Source: Oceaniovalibus sp. ACAM 378 (GTDB taxonomy: Bacteria; Pseudomonadota; Alphaproteobacteria; Rhodobacterales; Rhodobacteraceae). Taken from it: 64,000 nt of DNA. This document shows, in pieces, positions 8,866 to 18,035 of the stretch. Position 1 is the first letter of the stretch, and each line of letters starts with the position of its first letter. The stretch spans positions 152,378 through 216,377 of the forward strand of contig NZ_VSJK01000009.1 of assembly GCF_008085915.1 (NCBI RefSeq), written 5' to 3'. The translations under genes were made by a program, and so were the position numbers. The notes below the pieces were generated by a model. That model did no database searches, was not told the origin of the DNA, and was given only the letters and a program-made list of their open reading frames with translations.

Positions 8866-9890
8866 AATAGGCTCCCTTGTTGGTTGTTCTTCGGCTCGGT
8901 CAATAAATGGCAGGCCACGAAACGCCCGGGCTCCACCTCGCGGAATTCGGGGTCGATGGTGGTGCAGATGTCCATCACCTGCGGGCAACGGGTGCAAAAG
9001 TTGCATCCCTCGGGTGGGTGTGCAGGAGACGGCACATCGCCGGTCAGGATCATGCGATTCCGGCGCGCGGCCAGTACCGGATCGGGCTCGGGCACCGCCG
9101 AAAGCAGCGCACGGGTATAGGGGTGCCTTGGGTCGGAGTAGAGCGATTCACGCGGGGCCAGCTCGACGATCCGCCCAAGATACATCACCGCCACCCGGTC
9201 AGCGATATGGCGTACCATGGACAGGTCGTGACTGATGAACAAATAGGTCAGACCTAGCCGGTCCTGTAAATCCTCAAGCAGGTTCACCACCTGCGCCTGA
9301 ATTGAAACATCCAGTGCGGCAATGGGTTCGTCGCAAACGATGAACTGCGGGTTCAGGGCGAGAGCCCGCGCAATGCCGATCCGCTGACGCTGCCCGCCGG
9401 AAAATTCGTGCGGATAGCGGTTGGCGAAATCGTGGTTCAACCCGACCTGATCCATCAATTCGTGAATCCGTGCCAGCCTCTCGGTTTTGTCGAGTCTGGT
9501 GTGTTCCTTCAGCGGCTCGCCAATGATCGAGGCGACCGTCATGCGCGGGTTCAGCGACGCCAGAGGATCCTGAAACACCATCTGCATGGCGGGGCGCAGT
9601 TTGCGCAACTGGTCGGGGGTGGCCTCGGCGATGTTCGTGCCGCCGATATGGACCGATCCGCCGGTCAGTTCATAGAGCCGCAGGATCGCCCGCCCACACG
9701 TCGTCTTGCCGCAGCCCGATTCACCGACAAGCCCAAGGGTTTCGCCCCGGTGGATATCGAAGGTCACACCGTCGACAGCCTTTATGGCGCCCACCCGGCG
9801 TTGCAGCAAACCGCCATGGACCGGGAAGTGCATGGTCAGGTTGCGAACCTGCACCAGAGGCGGGGGTGGTTCAGCCAAGGTATCGACCAT
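8862..9890 (-). CDS. Peptide-type ABC importer ATP-binding protein (DppF/OppF family)
   Basis: Second ATPase of the importer, 342 residues. The Walker A motif [10 protein letters not shown], the signature [15 protein letters not shown], Walker [14 protein letters not shown] and the switch His in [16 protein letters not shown] are all present. The C-terminal oligopeptide/dipeptide extension contains [14 protein letters not shown], a cysteine cluster known in OppD/OppF-type ATPases that can hold an iron-sulfur cluster. The gene ends in TGA overlapping the GTG start of the binding-protein gene. The preceding ATPase gene ends 83 bases upstream. All catalytic motifs are intact, so it should pair with the DppD-like ATPase as a heterodimer under the two permeases. 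Confidence 0.93.
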   Translation of the reverse strand: MVDTLAEPPPPLVQVRNLTMHFPVHGGLLQRRVGAIKAVDGVTFDIHRGETLGLVGESGCGKTTCGRAILRLYELTGGSVHIGGTNIAEATPDQLRKLRPAMQMVFQDPLASLNPRMTVASIIGEPLKEHTRLDKTERLARIHELMDQVGLNHDFANRYPHEFSGGQRQRIGIARALALNPQFIVCDEPIAALDVSIQAQVVNLLEDLQDRLGLTYLFISHDLSMVRHIADRVAVMYLGRIVELAPRESLYSDPRHPYTRALLSAVPEPDPVLAARRNRMILTGDVPSPAHPPEGCNFCTRCPQVMDICTTIDPEFREVEPGRFVACHLLTEPKNNQQGSLL

Positions 9891-9973
9891 GGCGCGCTCC
9901 TCGCTTCCTTGCAGTTGCTCCTCGCGGGGCGGGCTTGCGCGATGAGGGACGCAAGGACCGAAGAGCGCCCGGC

Positions 9974-10969
9974 CTATCCATCTTCCGTCTCTCCATCCCA
10001 GTGGCAGGCCAGGTCATGCCCGACACCTACAGCACGGCGTTGCGGGTTCTCGGCGGCACAGCGGCCGAACCCATGGGCGCAGCGTGGCAGAAACACACAG
10101 GCATCGGGCGCAGAGCGCAGGATCGGCGGCTGCCCCTCGATCACCTTCAACCGCGCCGCGCGCTGGCCGTGCACCGACGGAACCGTCTTGAGGAGTGCGC
10201 GGGTATAGGGGTGGCGGGGATTGGCGAACAACTCGGCCACCGGCGCCTGTTCGACCACCTGACCGCCGTACATCACGATCACCCGGTCTGCGATCCCGGC
10301 GATCACACCAAGATCGTGGGTGATCCAGATGATCGCCATCCCCGACTTTTCGCGCAACGCCTTGATCAGCTCGAGAATCTGCGCCTGAATCGTCACGTCC
10401 AGTGCGGTGGTGGGTTCGTCGGCGATCAGCACTTCTGGGTCGCAGGCCAGCGCCATGGCAATCATCACCCGCTGCCGCATGCCGCCGGAAAACTGATGCG
10501 GATAATCCTTCAGCCGCTGCGTCGCGTCAGGGATGCCGACGAGGTGCAGCAACTCGGCCGCCCGGGTCCAAGCCGCTGACTTGTTCAGCCCCATGTGTTT
10601 GCGCAATGGCTCCATGATTTGAAAGCCGACGGTAAACACCGGGTTCAGCGAGGTCATCGGATCCTGAAACACGAAACCGATCCGCTTGCCCCTGATGGCG
10701 CGCAATGTGTCCTTGTCCACCGTCAGAAGATCATGACCGCCAAACAGCACCTGACCGCTCCGCACAACGGCAGGCGGCGACGGCAGCAGCCCGATCAGCG
10801 CCATCATCGTCACTGATTTACCCGACCCGGATTCACCGACCACCCCCAGCAGTTCTCCGGCGTGCAGATCAAAGCTGACGGAATTCACCGCATGAAGATC
10901 GCCAGAGCGCGTGTGAAAAACGGTCGTCAGGTCCCTGACATCAAGGACGGGCAAGACGCCATCCGGCAT
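9974..10969 (-). CDS. Peptide-type ABC importer ATP-binding protein (DppD/OppD family)
   Basis: First gene of the importer operon, 331 residues from ATG 10969. The start ([14 protein letters not shown]) has a strong GGGGGG stretch just upstream. The open frame continues about 160 codons further, but that part is low-complexity (it reads through a hexanucleotide repeat as Ser-Ala repeats) and is rejected as coding. Walker [11 protein letters not shown], signature [15 protein letters not shown], Walker [14 protein letters not shown] and switch [10 protein letters not shown] are intact. The C-terminus has [16 protein letters not shown], the family cysteine motif. The intergenic region before it (10970-11533) probably holds the operon promoter. 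Confidence 0.92.
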   Translation of the reverse strand: MPDGVLPVLDVRDLTTVFHTRSGDLHAVNSVSFDLHAGELLGVVGESGSGKSVTMMALIGLLPSPPAVVRSGQVLFGGHDLLTVDKDTLRAIRGKRIGFVFQDPMTSLNPVFTVGFQIMEPLRKHMGLNKSAAWTRAAELLHLVGIPDATQRLKDYPHQFSGGMRQRVMIAMALACDPEVLIADEPTTALDVTIQAQILELIKALREKSGMAIIWITHDLGVIAGIADRVIVMYGGQVVEQAPVAELFANPRHPYTRALLKTVPSVHGQRAARLKVIEGQPPILRSAPDACVFLPRCAHGFGRCAAENPQRRAVGVGHDLACHWDGETEDG

Positions 10970-11533
10970 GTACGACCCCCCGGTCAGTTCCTTTTCTTGT
11001 CCCGGATCGGCTGATATCGGGCAGTCCGCCACGGGTTTGGTTAACTGTTGTCCAAGAATGCCGTTCCGACAACCTCTATTCCGGTAACCTCGCGCCAACC
11101 CTGAGCTTTCGCGCGGGGTCAGCTGCCCTCGCTTGACCTGGCGCAAACCGCACGCCACTATTGCACTTGCACTTGCACTTGCACTTGCACTTGCACTTGC
11201 ACTTGTACTTGCACTTGTACTGTCGCCGGAGCCTGAGCCTGACACGCCGCATTTACCCGCCCATGCCGCCTTGACCGATAGGTTGCCTGACCCAGAATAG
11301 CGCGGCGTGGCGAACTTGGCTAAAGCAGGTCGAGCCAACGGGAGCGTGCCGCCGCAACGATCCGCACAGCAGGGGATGACCTGCCGGGCGTTCGGTCCCG
11401 GTAACGCAGTCTGCCCTGCGAAATAATCGCCACCGCACCGATTGCGCGCCGCCACCGCACCCCCATATTCCGGATGTCACGGCACGGGCACCACCGCGAT
11501 CCAAAGTCATGTGCCGCTAAAAGTTTTTCATCC
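10970..11533. other. Non-coding divergent region with a hexanucleotide repeat
   Basis: 564 bases between the peptide-importer operon (minus) and the Ca/Na antiporter gene (plus). No convincing gene is seen in either strand: open frames here are low-complexity or GC-driven. It should contain promoters for both directions, but I could not identify convincing -35/-10 pairs. The notable content is a ten-unit TTGCAC-type tandem repeat at 11161-11220. Confidence 0.6.
11161..11220. repeat. Ten-copy hexanucleotide tandem repeat (TTGCAC)
   Basis: Ten uninterrupted 6-base units. Units 1-7 and 9 read TTGCAC; units 8 and 10 read TTGTAC. The array begins and ends exactly on unit boundaries in unrelated flanking sequence. 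It is intergenic, about 190 bases upstream of the DppD-like start and about 310 bases upstream of the antiporter start. A short repeat like this can gain or lose units by slippage. It lies in no supported reading frame, so any effect would be on promoter spacing or DNA structure. Confidence 0.95.
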
Positions 11534-12460
11534 ATGGATATCCTCTTGGTACTTGCCGGCTTTGCCGCCCTGATCGGTGGTGGAGAGTTCCTGGTGCGCG
11601 GCGCGGTCGCCATCGCATCGCGTTTGCGTATTTCACCGCTGATCATCGGGCTGACCCTTGTGGGGTTCGGGACATCCACCCCCGAACTGATGACCAGCCT
11701 GCAGGCCGCCCTGTCCGGTGCGCCCGGCATTGCGGTGGGCAACGTTGTCGGCAGCAATATCGCCAATATCCTGCTGATCCTGGGGATCGCCGCAGTGATT
11801 TCGCCGATTGCGGTGTCGAAAGCCGGGTTCATGCGCGATGGTGGCACGATGATGGTGGCAACGCTGCTCTGTGCCGGGCTGGTTGTGTTTGGCGAGTTGG
11901 GGCGGGCAGGGGGCGCGTTTCTGATCGCCGCATTGGCGGTGTATTTGTGGATGACACTGCGCGACAGCCGGGGCGCACCCGGGTCCGATGACCTGCCCGG
12001 CTTGGACACCGGAATGGGGATGGCGGCGCTTTTGGCGCTGGGCGGGTTGGTTCTGACCCTGATTGGGGCGCGGGCGCTGGTCACCGGCGCAGTCGGCATC
12101 GCGGCAGATTTCGGCGTGTCCGAGGCGGTGATCGGGCTGACGGTGGTTGCCGTGGGCACGTCTTTGCCGGAACTCGTCACTTCGGTCGTGGCGGCGCGCC
12201 GCGGCCAAGCGGACATCGCTGTCGGCAACATCCTGGGCAGCAATATTTTCAACATCCTTGGGATACTTGGCGTCACCGCGCTGGTGCGCCCGTTGCAGGT
12301 TCCGGCAAGCATCGCCGGTTTTGACATCTGGGTCATGTGCGGCGCGACCGCGCTTTTGATCGCGGTGATCCTGCGGGCATGGCGGCTGTCACGTTTGCAG
12401 GGTGCGGTGTTTCTGGCCGGGTATGGCGCATATCTTGCCCGCCTTGCGACAACTCTCTGA
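11534..12460 (+). CDS. Calcium/sodium antiporter of the CaCA family (YrbG-like)
   Basis: Inner-membrane cation:cation exchanger, 308 residues from ATG 11534 (MDILLVLAGF). CaCA exchangers carry two inverted alpha-repeats, and both are visible. The first has VGFGTSTPELMTSLQAA and GNVVGSNIANILLILG; the second has VAVGTSLPELVTSVVAA and GNILGSNIFNILGILG. These hold the conserved Glu and Asn/Ser of the ion pathway. About ten membrane helices are predicted from the hydrophobic blocks, with a short central hydrophilic loop around RDSRGAPGSDDLPG. The open frame extends 20 codons upstream, but that stretch is polar and lacks homology-like character. No strong ribosome-binding site is visible. It is monocistronic or co-directional with the M20 gene 63 bases downstream. 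Confidence 0.9.
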   Translation: MDILLVLAGFAALIGGGEFLVRGAVAIASRLRISPLIIGLTLVGFGTSTPELMTSLQAALSGAPGIAVGNVVGSNIANILLILGIAAVISPIAVSKAGFMRDGGTMMVATLLCAGLVVFGELGRAGGAFLIAALAVYLWMTLRDSRGAPGSDDLPGLDTGMGMAALLALGGLVLTLIGARALVTGAVGIAADFGVSEAVIGLTVVAVGTSLPELVTSVVAARRGQADIAVGNILGSNIFNILGILGVTALVRPLQVPASIAGFDIWVMCGATALLIAVILRAWRLSRLQGAVFLAGYGAYLARLATTL

Positions 12461-12523
12461 CCCCCCCTTTACGCCGCGCGCCGGGCCTGCCACGGTTCGG
12501 CCAAACAATCGAAAGGACGCTCT

Positions 12524-13687
12524 ATGCCCGTGAGAAACCGCTTTGCCGAACTTCTGCCCGAAATCACCGAATGGCGGCGCGATTTCCACACCCACCCTGA
12601 ACTGCTGTTTGACACCCACCGCACCAGCGGCATCGTTGAGGCAAAGTTGCGCGAATTTGGCTGTGACGATGTGGTGACAGGTTTGGGTCGCACCGGAGTC
12701 GTCGGTGTCATCAAAGGGCGCAAGACGGGATCGGGCAAGGTGATCGGATTGCGCGCCGATATGGACGCCCTGCCGATCGTCGAAGACACAGGTCTGCCCT
12801 ATGCATCGCAAACCAAAGGTAAAATGCACGCCTGCGGCCATGACGGGCATACCGCCATGCTGCTCGGGGCCGCGAAATACTTGTCCGAGACACGCAACTT
12901 CGACGGTACGGTCGTGGTGATCTTTCAGCCCGCTGAAGAAGGTGGCGGCGGCGGCAGAGAGATGGTCAACGACGGTCTGATGGAAAAATTCGGCATTCAG
13001 GAAGTCTATGGCATGCACAACTGGCCCGGCATGCCCGTGGGCAGCTTTGCCATCCGTCCGGGCGCGTTTTTCGCCGCCACCGATGTGTTCGAGATCGACA
13101 TCGAAGGCCGGGGCGGCCACGGTGCCAAACCGAACGAATGTATCGATCCGATCGTCGCCGCGTCGCAGATTGTCACTGCACTGCAGACGATCGCATCGCG
13201 CAACGCCGATCCCGTAGAGCAGGTGGTGGTGTCGGTCACATCGTTCCAGAGCGAAGGCGACGCGTTCAACGTCATACCGCCCCGTGTGCGTCTGCGTGGC
13301 ACGGTGCGCACCCTGAACGAAGAGGTGCACGATCTGGCCGAAACTCGTCTGACCGAGATCTGCGAGCTGACGGCAAAGGCGATGGGCTGCACGGCAAAGG
13401 TCCATTATAACCGTAACTATCCCGTCATGGTGAATTCCGAAGAACAGACTGAATTCGCCGCCGAAGTCGCGCGCAATGTGGCGGGCGCCTGCGCCGATGC
13501 GCCGCTGGTCATGGGGGGCGAAGACTTTGCGTTTCTGCTGAATGCGCGGCCGGGGGCTTATATCCTTGTCGGCAACGGCGACACGGCAGGCGTACACCAC
13601 CCGAAGTACAACTTTACGGATGAGGCGATTCCGGCGGGATGTTCCTGGTGGGCGGGTGTCGCTGAGATGCGGATGCCCGCGACCTAG
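12524..13687 (+). CDS. M20 family amidohydrolase (hippurate hydrolase / IAA-amino acid hydrolase type)
   Basis: Zinc-type amidohydrolase of the M20D group, 387 residues, cleaving N-acyl or N-acetyl amino acids; the exact substrate is unknown. The N-terminus FHTHPELLFDTHRTS, the metal-binding HACGHDGHTAMLLGAA and the FQPAEEGGGGGREMV segment with the catalytic Glu are textbook. GGHGAKPNECIDPIVAA marks the lid/dimerisation domain, and GGEDFAFLL near the C-terminus carries a further metal ligand. The ATG has GAAAGGA six bases upstream. A 17-bp hairpin between this gene and the convergent Hint gene probably terminates it. The protein looks complete. Confidence 0.92.
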   Translation: MPVRNRFAELLPEITEWRRDFHTHPELLFDTHRTSGIVEAKLREFGCDDVVTGLGRTGVVGVIKGRKTGSGKVIGLRADMDALPIVEDTGLPYASQTKGKMHACGHDGHTAMLLGAAKYLSETRNFDGTVVVIFQPAEEGGGGGREMVNDGLMEKFGIQEVYGMHNWPGMPVGSFAIRPGAFFAATDVFEIDIEGRGGHGAKPNECIDPIVAASQIVTALQTIASRNADPVEQVVVSVTSFQSEGDAFNVIPPRVRLRGTVRTLNEEVHDLAETRLTEICELTAKAMGCTAKVHYNRNYPVMVNSEEQTEFAAEVARNVAGACADAPLVMGGEDFAFLLNARPGAYILVGNGDTAGVHHPKYNFTDEAIPAGCSWWAGVAEMRMPAT

Positions 13688-13720
13688 GGGCCCACGACCT
13701 AGGACAAGGTGGATTTGAAA

Positions 13721-13761
13721 CGGATTGAAATTCGCCCCGAGTTCGGGTGAATTTCGATCCG
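13721..13761. terminator. Bidirectional stem-loop between convergent genes
   Basis: A 17-bp stem (13721-13737 with 13745-13761), interrupted only by two G.U wobbles, around a 7-base loop. It lies between the stop of the M20 gene and the stop of the convergent Hint-domain gene. There is no strong T-run, but stem length and position fit a terminator or 3'-end stabiliser working in both directions. Confidence 0.7.
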
Positions 13762-13788
13762 GTCAATCGCAGAACAATAGATCTGGAT

Positions 13789-14805
13789 TTAGCTGGACGA
13801 GGCCCGGCGCAAAGCTTCGGCCGACAAGGTCGTGCCGGGGGCAGGGCGCAGCACATCGATTCCAGTGTCGTGGTTTCCGACAGTGTCATGCAGCAGCGCA
13901 CGAACATTTTCCGGCAGGGCCGGGCGTGTGCGGGTGTCGATCATCAGGCTTTCTGCGGCGATGCCTTCGGCATAGATAATCTCGTGCCGGTCAAACAAAA
14001 GCTGGAAATAGTCGACAAATCCGCCGTCGGTGCGGGTGACGGTGTCGCCGTTCAGCAGGTACTTCGCCTTGACCAGAACCTCGGCCCGGCCAGTCACCGG
14101 GCGTTCGCGCCTTTGGTAGATGAACAGGCGGTGATTGGGGCTGACGATCAGGTCGCGGTCATTGTTCAGCACCCCGGCAGCGATTCGGATCGGCGCAAAG
14201 GCCCCCATGGCGCGCACGGTCTGCTGGCCGATCCAGCGCAGTTTTTGCGGGCCGTGATCCCGGGTCAGCACCGTCGCACCCGGCGCAAGCTGTTCAATGG
14301 GAACCTGCAGCCCGGATGCCAGCGTGATATGGGTGCCGCGGGTGAACGACACACAGGCGGCTTCGGCAAATCGCGCGACAGCCGCGTCTCGGTCGACCGC
14401 GACAAGGGCATAACCCAGCTTTGGCTTCAGCTTGGCCAGTGGAAACAGGTACACGGCGGCCGCAGATACATCGTCCGGCGCCAGTTCGACCAGAATCAGC
14501 GCCTCGACGGTTGTGCCGTTCGGGCTCATGAAGGTGAGGCAGGAATCCAGATGCAGAGCCGCGCCGACCCGCCCGTGATCAGTGTCGGATGCAACGCTGA
14601 GCCGGCGCAAATCATGGCCCGTCGCGACGGACACCCGTTCGCGCCGCGCGCGGGGCGCCAGCATGTAGACGTCGCCAAGATTCAGCTCATCCGCAAAGGA
14701 CAGCGAATCGCCCAGATTCGCGCCGTCGATGGCGCAGAAATCGCAGCCATCGAACACCGGCAGCATCTGCGCCGGTTCCAGTCCGAATGATCCTTCATAA
14801 GTCAT
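13789..14805 (-). CDS. Hint-domain (Hedgehog/intein-type) protein
   Basis: A 338-residue protein with a C-terminal Hint_2-type domain, common in Rhodobacteraceae proteins. The Hint start is CVSFTRGTHITLASG at about residue 168, preceded by Ala as usual for a splice-like N-terminal Cys. LAPGATVLTRDHGPQKLRWIG and LIVSPNHRLFIYQ follow, the latter holding the Hint SPxH motif. VKAKYLLNGDTV and YAEGIAAESLM complete the fold. The N-terminal ~165 residues are not recognised and contain an acidic, Asp-rich opening (FDGCDFCAIDGANLGDSL). The start at 14805 (MTYEGSFG) is preferred to one 22 codons earlier, but no strong ribosome-binding site supports either. Family members may autocleave; many are secreted through adhesin or RTX-like contexts, none of which is adjacent here. 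Confidence 0.82.
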   Translation of the reverse strand: MTYEGSFGLEPAQMLPVFDGCDFCAIDGANLGDSLSFADELNLGDVYMLAPRARRERVSVATGHDLRRLSVASDTDHGRVGAALHLDSCLTFMSPNGTTVEALILVELAPDDVSAAAVYLFPLAKLKPKLGYALVAVDRDAAVARFAEAACVSFTRGTHITLASGLQVPIEQLAPGATVLTRDHGPQKLRWIGQQTVRAMGAFAPIRIAAGVLNNDRDLIVSPNHRLFIYQRRERPVTGRAEVLVKAKYLLNGDTVTRTDGGFVDYFQLLFDRHEIIYAEGIAAESLMIDTRTRPALPENVRALLHDTVGNHDTGIDVLRPAPGTTLSAEALRRASSS

Positions 14806-15177
14806 CAGCAGCCCACTATGTTTGTTCGCGGCTGTCGCACATTGGATCCCCCCAAATCCGTTGCGCCACACCCCACCGCCATAGCATGGCTCACGTTAAG
14901 AACCGCCACAGGCAAGGTCAAGCTTCTGACACAAATCCGTGTCCGGCGCCGCTGTTCGTTGCGGAATTCTTGCGTAGTATCTGCGATTTATCGCCATTGT
15001 TCCGAAATCCGACGGGTCGGCAAGCCTCAGATTTCCGTGTGACAGGCGCGCCCTGCAATGAGCCTTCTGCGGTCCGGCGCGACTGACGCGACGATCCGAG
15101 GGTTGAAGCCGGGCGGGCGGGCTGCTACCCGCGTCATGCCCGACAGGATCACTCGGGTATCGCGATACGAGGGCCCG
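14806..15177. other. Divergent intergenic region, no gene seen
   Basis: About 370 bases between the divergent Hint gene and the orphan ABC ATPase gene. It presumably carries promoters for both. I see no convincing small gene, RNA or repeat. The uncertain 5' end of the ATPase gene (a possible earlier start at 15136) falls in its last part. Confidence 0.5.
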
Positions 15178-16257
15178 GTGAACGTCATCCCCAGACTGAA
15201 GGTTGAAAACCTGACCCGCTGCTTTGCCGGTCGATGCGTGGTTGACCATGTCTCGCTGTCGGTCATGCCGGGCGAGATCACCTGCCTTCTCGGCCCGTCG
15301 GGCTGTGGAAAATCCACGACGCTGCGGATGATTGCCGGGGTCGAAACGCAGGATTCTGGCACGATCTATTCGGACGGCAGATTGCTCTGCGACACCATCA
15401 CCCGCGTGCCGCCCGAAGACCGGTCGATCGGACTGATGTTTCAGGATTTCGCCCTGTTCCCACACCTGAGTGTTGCCGCCAACGTGGCCTTCGGGCTGAA
15501 GGGTGACAAGGCGGCAAAACGGGCGCGGGTGGTCGATCTGTTGGAGCGGGTGGCATTGTCGGGCCATATCGATGCCTATCCCCATGAGTTGTCGGGTGGC
15601 GAACAGCAGCGGGTCGCATTGGCACGCGCGCTGGCCCCGCGCCCGCGGATCATGCTGATGGATGAACCCTTTTCCGGGCTGGACAATCGGCTGCGCGACG
15701 GTATCCGCGACGATACCCTGTCGATCCTGAAAGAAGAGAGAACCGCGGTTCTATTGGTCACCCACGAGCCGGAAGAAGCGATGCGTATGGCTGATCAGAT
15801 TGCCCTGATGCGCGACGGACGGATCGTGCAGCAGGGCGCGCCCTATAACATCTATAATGCGCCGGTCGATATGGCTGCGGCGTCATTCTTCAGCGATATC
15901 AATGTGATTTCCGGCGTTGTGCAAGGCGCGCTGACCGAAACGGCATTCGGTCGGTTTCTGGCGCCCGGTGTGGCCGATGGCACCACGGTGGATATCGCGA
16001 TCCGGCCACAGCATGTGCGGATCGATTTCGACAGGGCGGGACGGGGGCCGCTGCCCACACCCAGCGACGGCACACCGGCCCGCGCCGTGGTCAAACGGGC
16101 GCGGTTTATCGGCAAGGAAAGTCTGGTCGAATTTCAGATGGATTTTGATGGCTCGATCATCACGGCCACGGTGCCATCGGTGTTTCTGCCCAACGCCGGC
16201 ACGCCGTTGTGGCTGACGATCCGGCGCGACCGCTGTTTCGTCTTTCCACGGCGCTGA
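15178..16257 (+). CDS. Orphan ABC importer ATP-binding protein (FbpC/PotA type)
   Basis: ATPase of the iron(III)/polyamine/molybdate (CUT1-like) class, 359 residues from a GTG at 15178; an ATG at 15136 is the alternative. GAGGG precedes the GTG but at short spacing, so the start is uncertain. Walker A GPSGCGKSTT, Q-loop MFQDFALFPHLSV, signature LSGGEQQRVALARAL, Walker B RIMLMDEPFSGLD and switch VTHEPEEAMRMAD are all intact. The Q-loop FALFPHLSV and the long C-terminal TOBE-like domain (IAIRPQHVRIDF, FIGKESLVEFQ) fit the FbpC/PotA group. No binding protein or permease gene is next to it, which is unusual; its partners must be encoded elsewhere. The downstream neighbour is convergent. Confidence 0.88.
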   Translation: MNVIPRLKVENLTRCFAGRCVVDHVSLSVMPGEITCLLGPSGCGKSTTLRMIAGVETQDSGTIYSDGRLLCDTITRVPPEDRSIGLMFQDFALFPHLSVAANVAFGLKGDKAAKRARVVDLLERVALSGHIDAYPHELSGGEQQRVALARALAPRPRIMLMDEPFSGLDNRLRDGIRDDTLSILKEERTAVLLVTHEPEEAMRMADQIALMRDGRIVQQGAPYNIYNAPVDMAAASFFSDINVISGVVQGALTETAFGRFLAPGVADGTTVDIAIRPQHVRIDFDRAGRGPLPTPSDGTPARAVVKRARFIGKESLVEFQMDFDGSIITATVPSVFLPNAGTPLWLTIRRDRCFVFPRR

Positions 16258-16281
16258 TGGTTCGCGGTGTCGGTACGCCGT

Positions 16282-17121
16282 TCAGTCCAGAGTGACGCCC
16301 TGACGCCCGGCCAGATCGGTGAAATACTGCCAGGCGACACGGCCTGAACGGCTGCCGCGCGTCGCCTGCCATTCGATGGCTTCAGCGCGCAGGGTGTCAT
16401 CGTTGATCGCGACGCCGTAAGCGTCGCAATAGCCACGGATCATTGCCAGATATTCGTCCTGCGTACAGGGATGAAACCCCAGCCACAGCCCGAACCGGTC
16501 AGAGAGCGAGACCTTTTCCTCGACCGCCTCGGACGGGCTGATCGCGCTGGAGCGTTCGTTCTCGATCATGTCGCGGGGCATCAGGTGACGCCGGTTCGAC
16601 GTGGCATAGAACACCACATTGTCGGGCCGCCCTTCGATCCCGCCGTCCAGAACCGCCTTGAGCGATTTATAATGCTGGTCGTCGTGGGAAAATGACAGGT
16701 CGTCGCAGAACAGGACAAACCGGTGCGGCACCGCGCGCAGCAGGTTCAGCAGACGGCCGATGCTGGGCAGATCCTCGCGCTGGACCTCGACCAGCTTCAG
16801 GGCCGCGCCGCTTTTGCGAACTTCGGCATGGATCGCCTTGACCAGACTGGATTTTCCCATGCCGCGCGCACCCCAAAGCAGGGCGTTGTTGGCTGGCATC
16901 CCACGCGCAAAGCGCACCGTGTTCTCCAACAAGGTATCGCGCGACCGGTTCACCCCGATCAGCAGCGACAGGTCCACCCGGTTGACCCGCTGGACAGGGA
17001 TCAGGCGATCGGGAGAGACGTGCCAGACAAAAGCATCGGCGCTGTCAAAATCGGGGGCGCGCAGGGCCGGGGGCGACATGCGTTCCAGCGCATCGGCGAT
17101 CCGTTCAAGGGCGTCTGTCAC
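16282..17121 (-). CDS. DUF815 family P-loop ATPase
   Basis: A 279-residue AAA-like ATPase of the DUF815 family, whose function is not established. Walker A GARGMGKSSLVKA (about residue 85) and Walker B FVLFCDDLSF (about 135) are clear. A sensor-1-like FYATSNRRHLMPR and the ERSSAISPSEAVEEKVSLSDRFGLW block are family signatures, as is the C-terminal TRGSRSGRVAWQYF. The start is a GTG in a GTGA overlap with the tatC stop, so it is translated with the Tat operon. Linkage with tatC is physical; whether it acts with the Tat system is unknown. Confidence 0.88.
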   Translation of the reverse strand: MTDALERIADALERMSPPALRAPDFDSADAFVWHVSPDRLIPVQRVNRVDLSLLIGVNRSRDTLLENTVRFARGMPANNALLWGARGMGKSSLVKAIHAEVRKSGAALKLVEVQREDLPSIGRLLNLLRAVPHRFVLFCDDLSFSHDDQHYKSLKAVLDGGIEGRPDNVVFYATSNRRHLMPRDMIENERSSAISPSEAVEEKVSLSDRFGLWLGFHPCTQDEYLAMIRGYCDAYGVAINDDTLRAEAIEWQATRGSRSGRVAWQYFTDLAGRQGVTLD

Positions 17122-18035
17122 TTCGGATCCTCGGCATCGTCCCAGAGTTCTTCGTCTTCGTCGTCCATCAGACCATCTTCGCGCAGCGAAGCGTCACGCT
17201 TCTTTTCGACCCGTTTTACCAGCTGGATCGAGATTTCGTACAATCCATAAACGACAGTAAACAGGATCAGTTGGGTCACGACATCGGGCGGCGTCACCAG
17301 CGCGGCCAGTAGCAAAATCGCCACCACCGCGTATTTGCGCACATCGCCCAGCCCCTGCGCCGAAACCAGCCCGGCCTTGCCCATCAGCGTCAGCAATACT
17401 GGCAACTGAAAGCACAGACCAAAGGCCATGATGAATTTCAACGTGATATCAAGGCTTTCATTCACCTTGCCGAAGAAAGTGATGGTCACGCCTTTGGTCG
17501 TATCGGGCACGATGGCGGTATCGGCTGGCAGGTCGCCGACCGAATTTTTCAGCAATCCCGCAAAGATCGAACTGATATCCGCAAAGCCAAGGAAGAACCG
17601 CATCGCCAGTGGTGTGACGATGAATTGCGCGAATGATGCACCCAGCAGGAACATCACCGGCGAGGCGACCAGGAACGGCAGGAAGGCGGATTTCTCGGTC
17701 CGGTACAGCCCCGGCGCCACGAAACGCCACATCTGATGCGCAATCACCGGAAAGGCGAGTCCGAAGCCGAACACCATCGAAATGCGGAACAGCGTGAACA
17801 GATATTCCTGCGGTGACGTATATTGCAGCGTCGGAGCCGGATCGCCCAGATTTCGCAGCGTCGCTTCGATCGGATGCACGAGAAACTGCAAGATCGGCTC
17901 GGCCACGGTAAAGGCGATCACGATGCCGATGATAAAGGCAATGACCGACCGGATCAGCCGTGTGCGAAGCTCTGCCAGATGCTCGATCAGCGGTGCGCTG
18001 CTGTCATCGACATCGGTGTCGTTGCCCTGGCTCAT
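17118..18035 (-). CDS. tatC: Sec-independent (twin-arginine) translocase subunit TatC
   Basis: Polytopic core of the Tat translocase, which binds twin-arginine signal peptides and exports folded proteins. The 305-residue protein begins with a short cytoplasmic stretch containing [20 protein letters not shown], the TatC signature, and ends its transmembrane region with [25 protein letters not shown]. Six hydrophobic segments are apparent. The periplasmic insert around [24 protein letters not shown] is longer than in enterobacterial TatC (about 250-260 residues), as is usual in alphaproteobacteria. A strongly acidic tail ([13 protein letters not shown]) follows. The ATG overlaps the tatB stop by four bases. 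Confidence 0.97.
   Translation of the reverse strand: MSQGNDTDVDDSSAPLIEHLAELRTRLIRSVIAFIIGIVIAFTVAEPILQFLVHPIEATLRNLGDPAPTLQYTSPQEYLFTLFRISMVFGFGLAFPVIAHQMWRFVAPGLYRTEKSAFLPFLVASPVMFLLGASFAQFIVTPLAMRFFLGFADISSIFAGLLKNSVGDLPADTAIVPDTTKGVTITFFGKVNESLDITLKFIMAFGLCFQLPVLLTLMGKAGLVSAQGLGDVRKYAVVAILLLAALVTPPDVVTQLILFTVVYGLYEISIQLVKRVEKKRDASLREDGLMDDEDEELWDDAEDPK

Noticed and set aside
11161..11220. CRISPR array
   Set aside because: The units are six bases with no spacers; no cas genes are present.
10970..11455. N-terminal extension of the DppD-like frame through the hexanucleotide repeat
   Set aside because: It would encode Ser-Ala repeats and other low-complexity sequence; the start at 10969 has a good ribosome-binding site and family-typical N-terminus.
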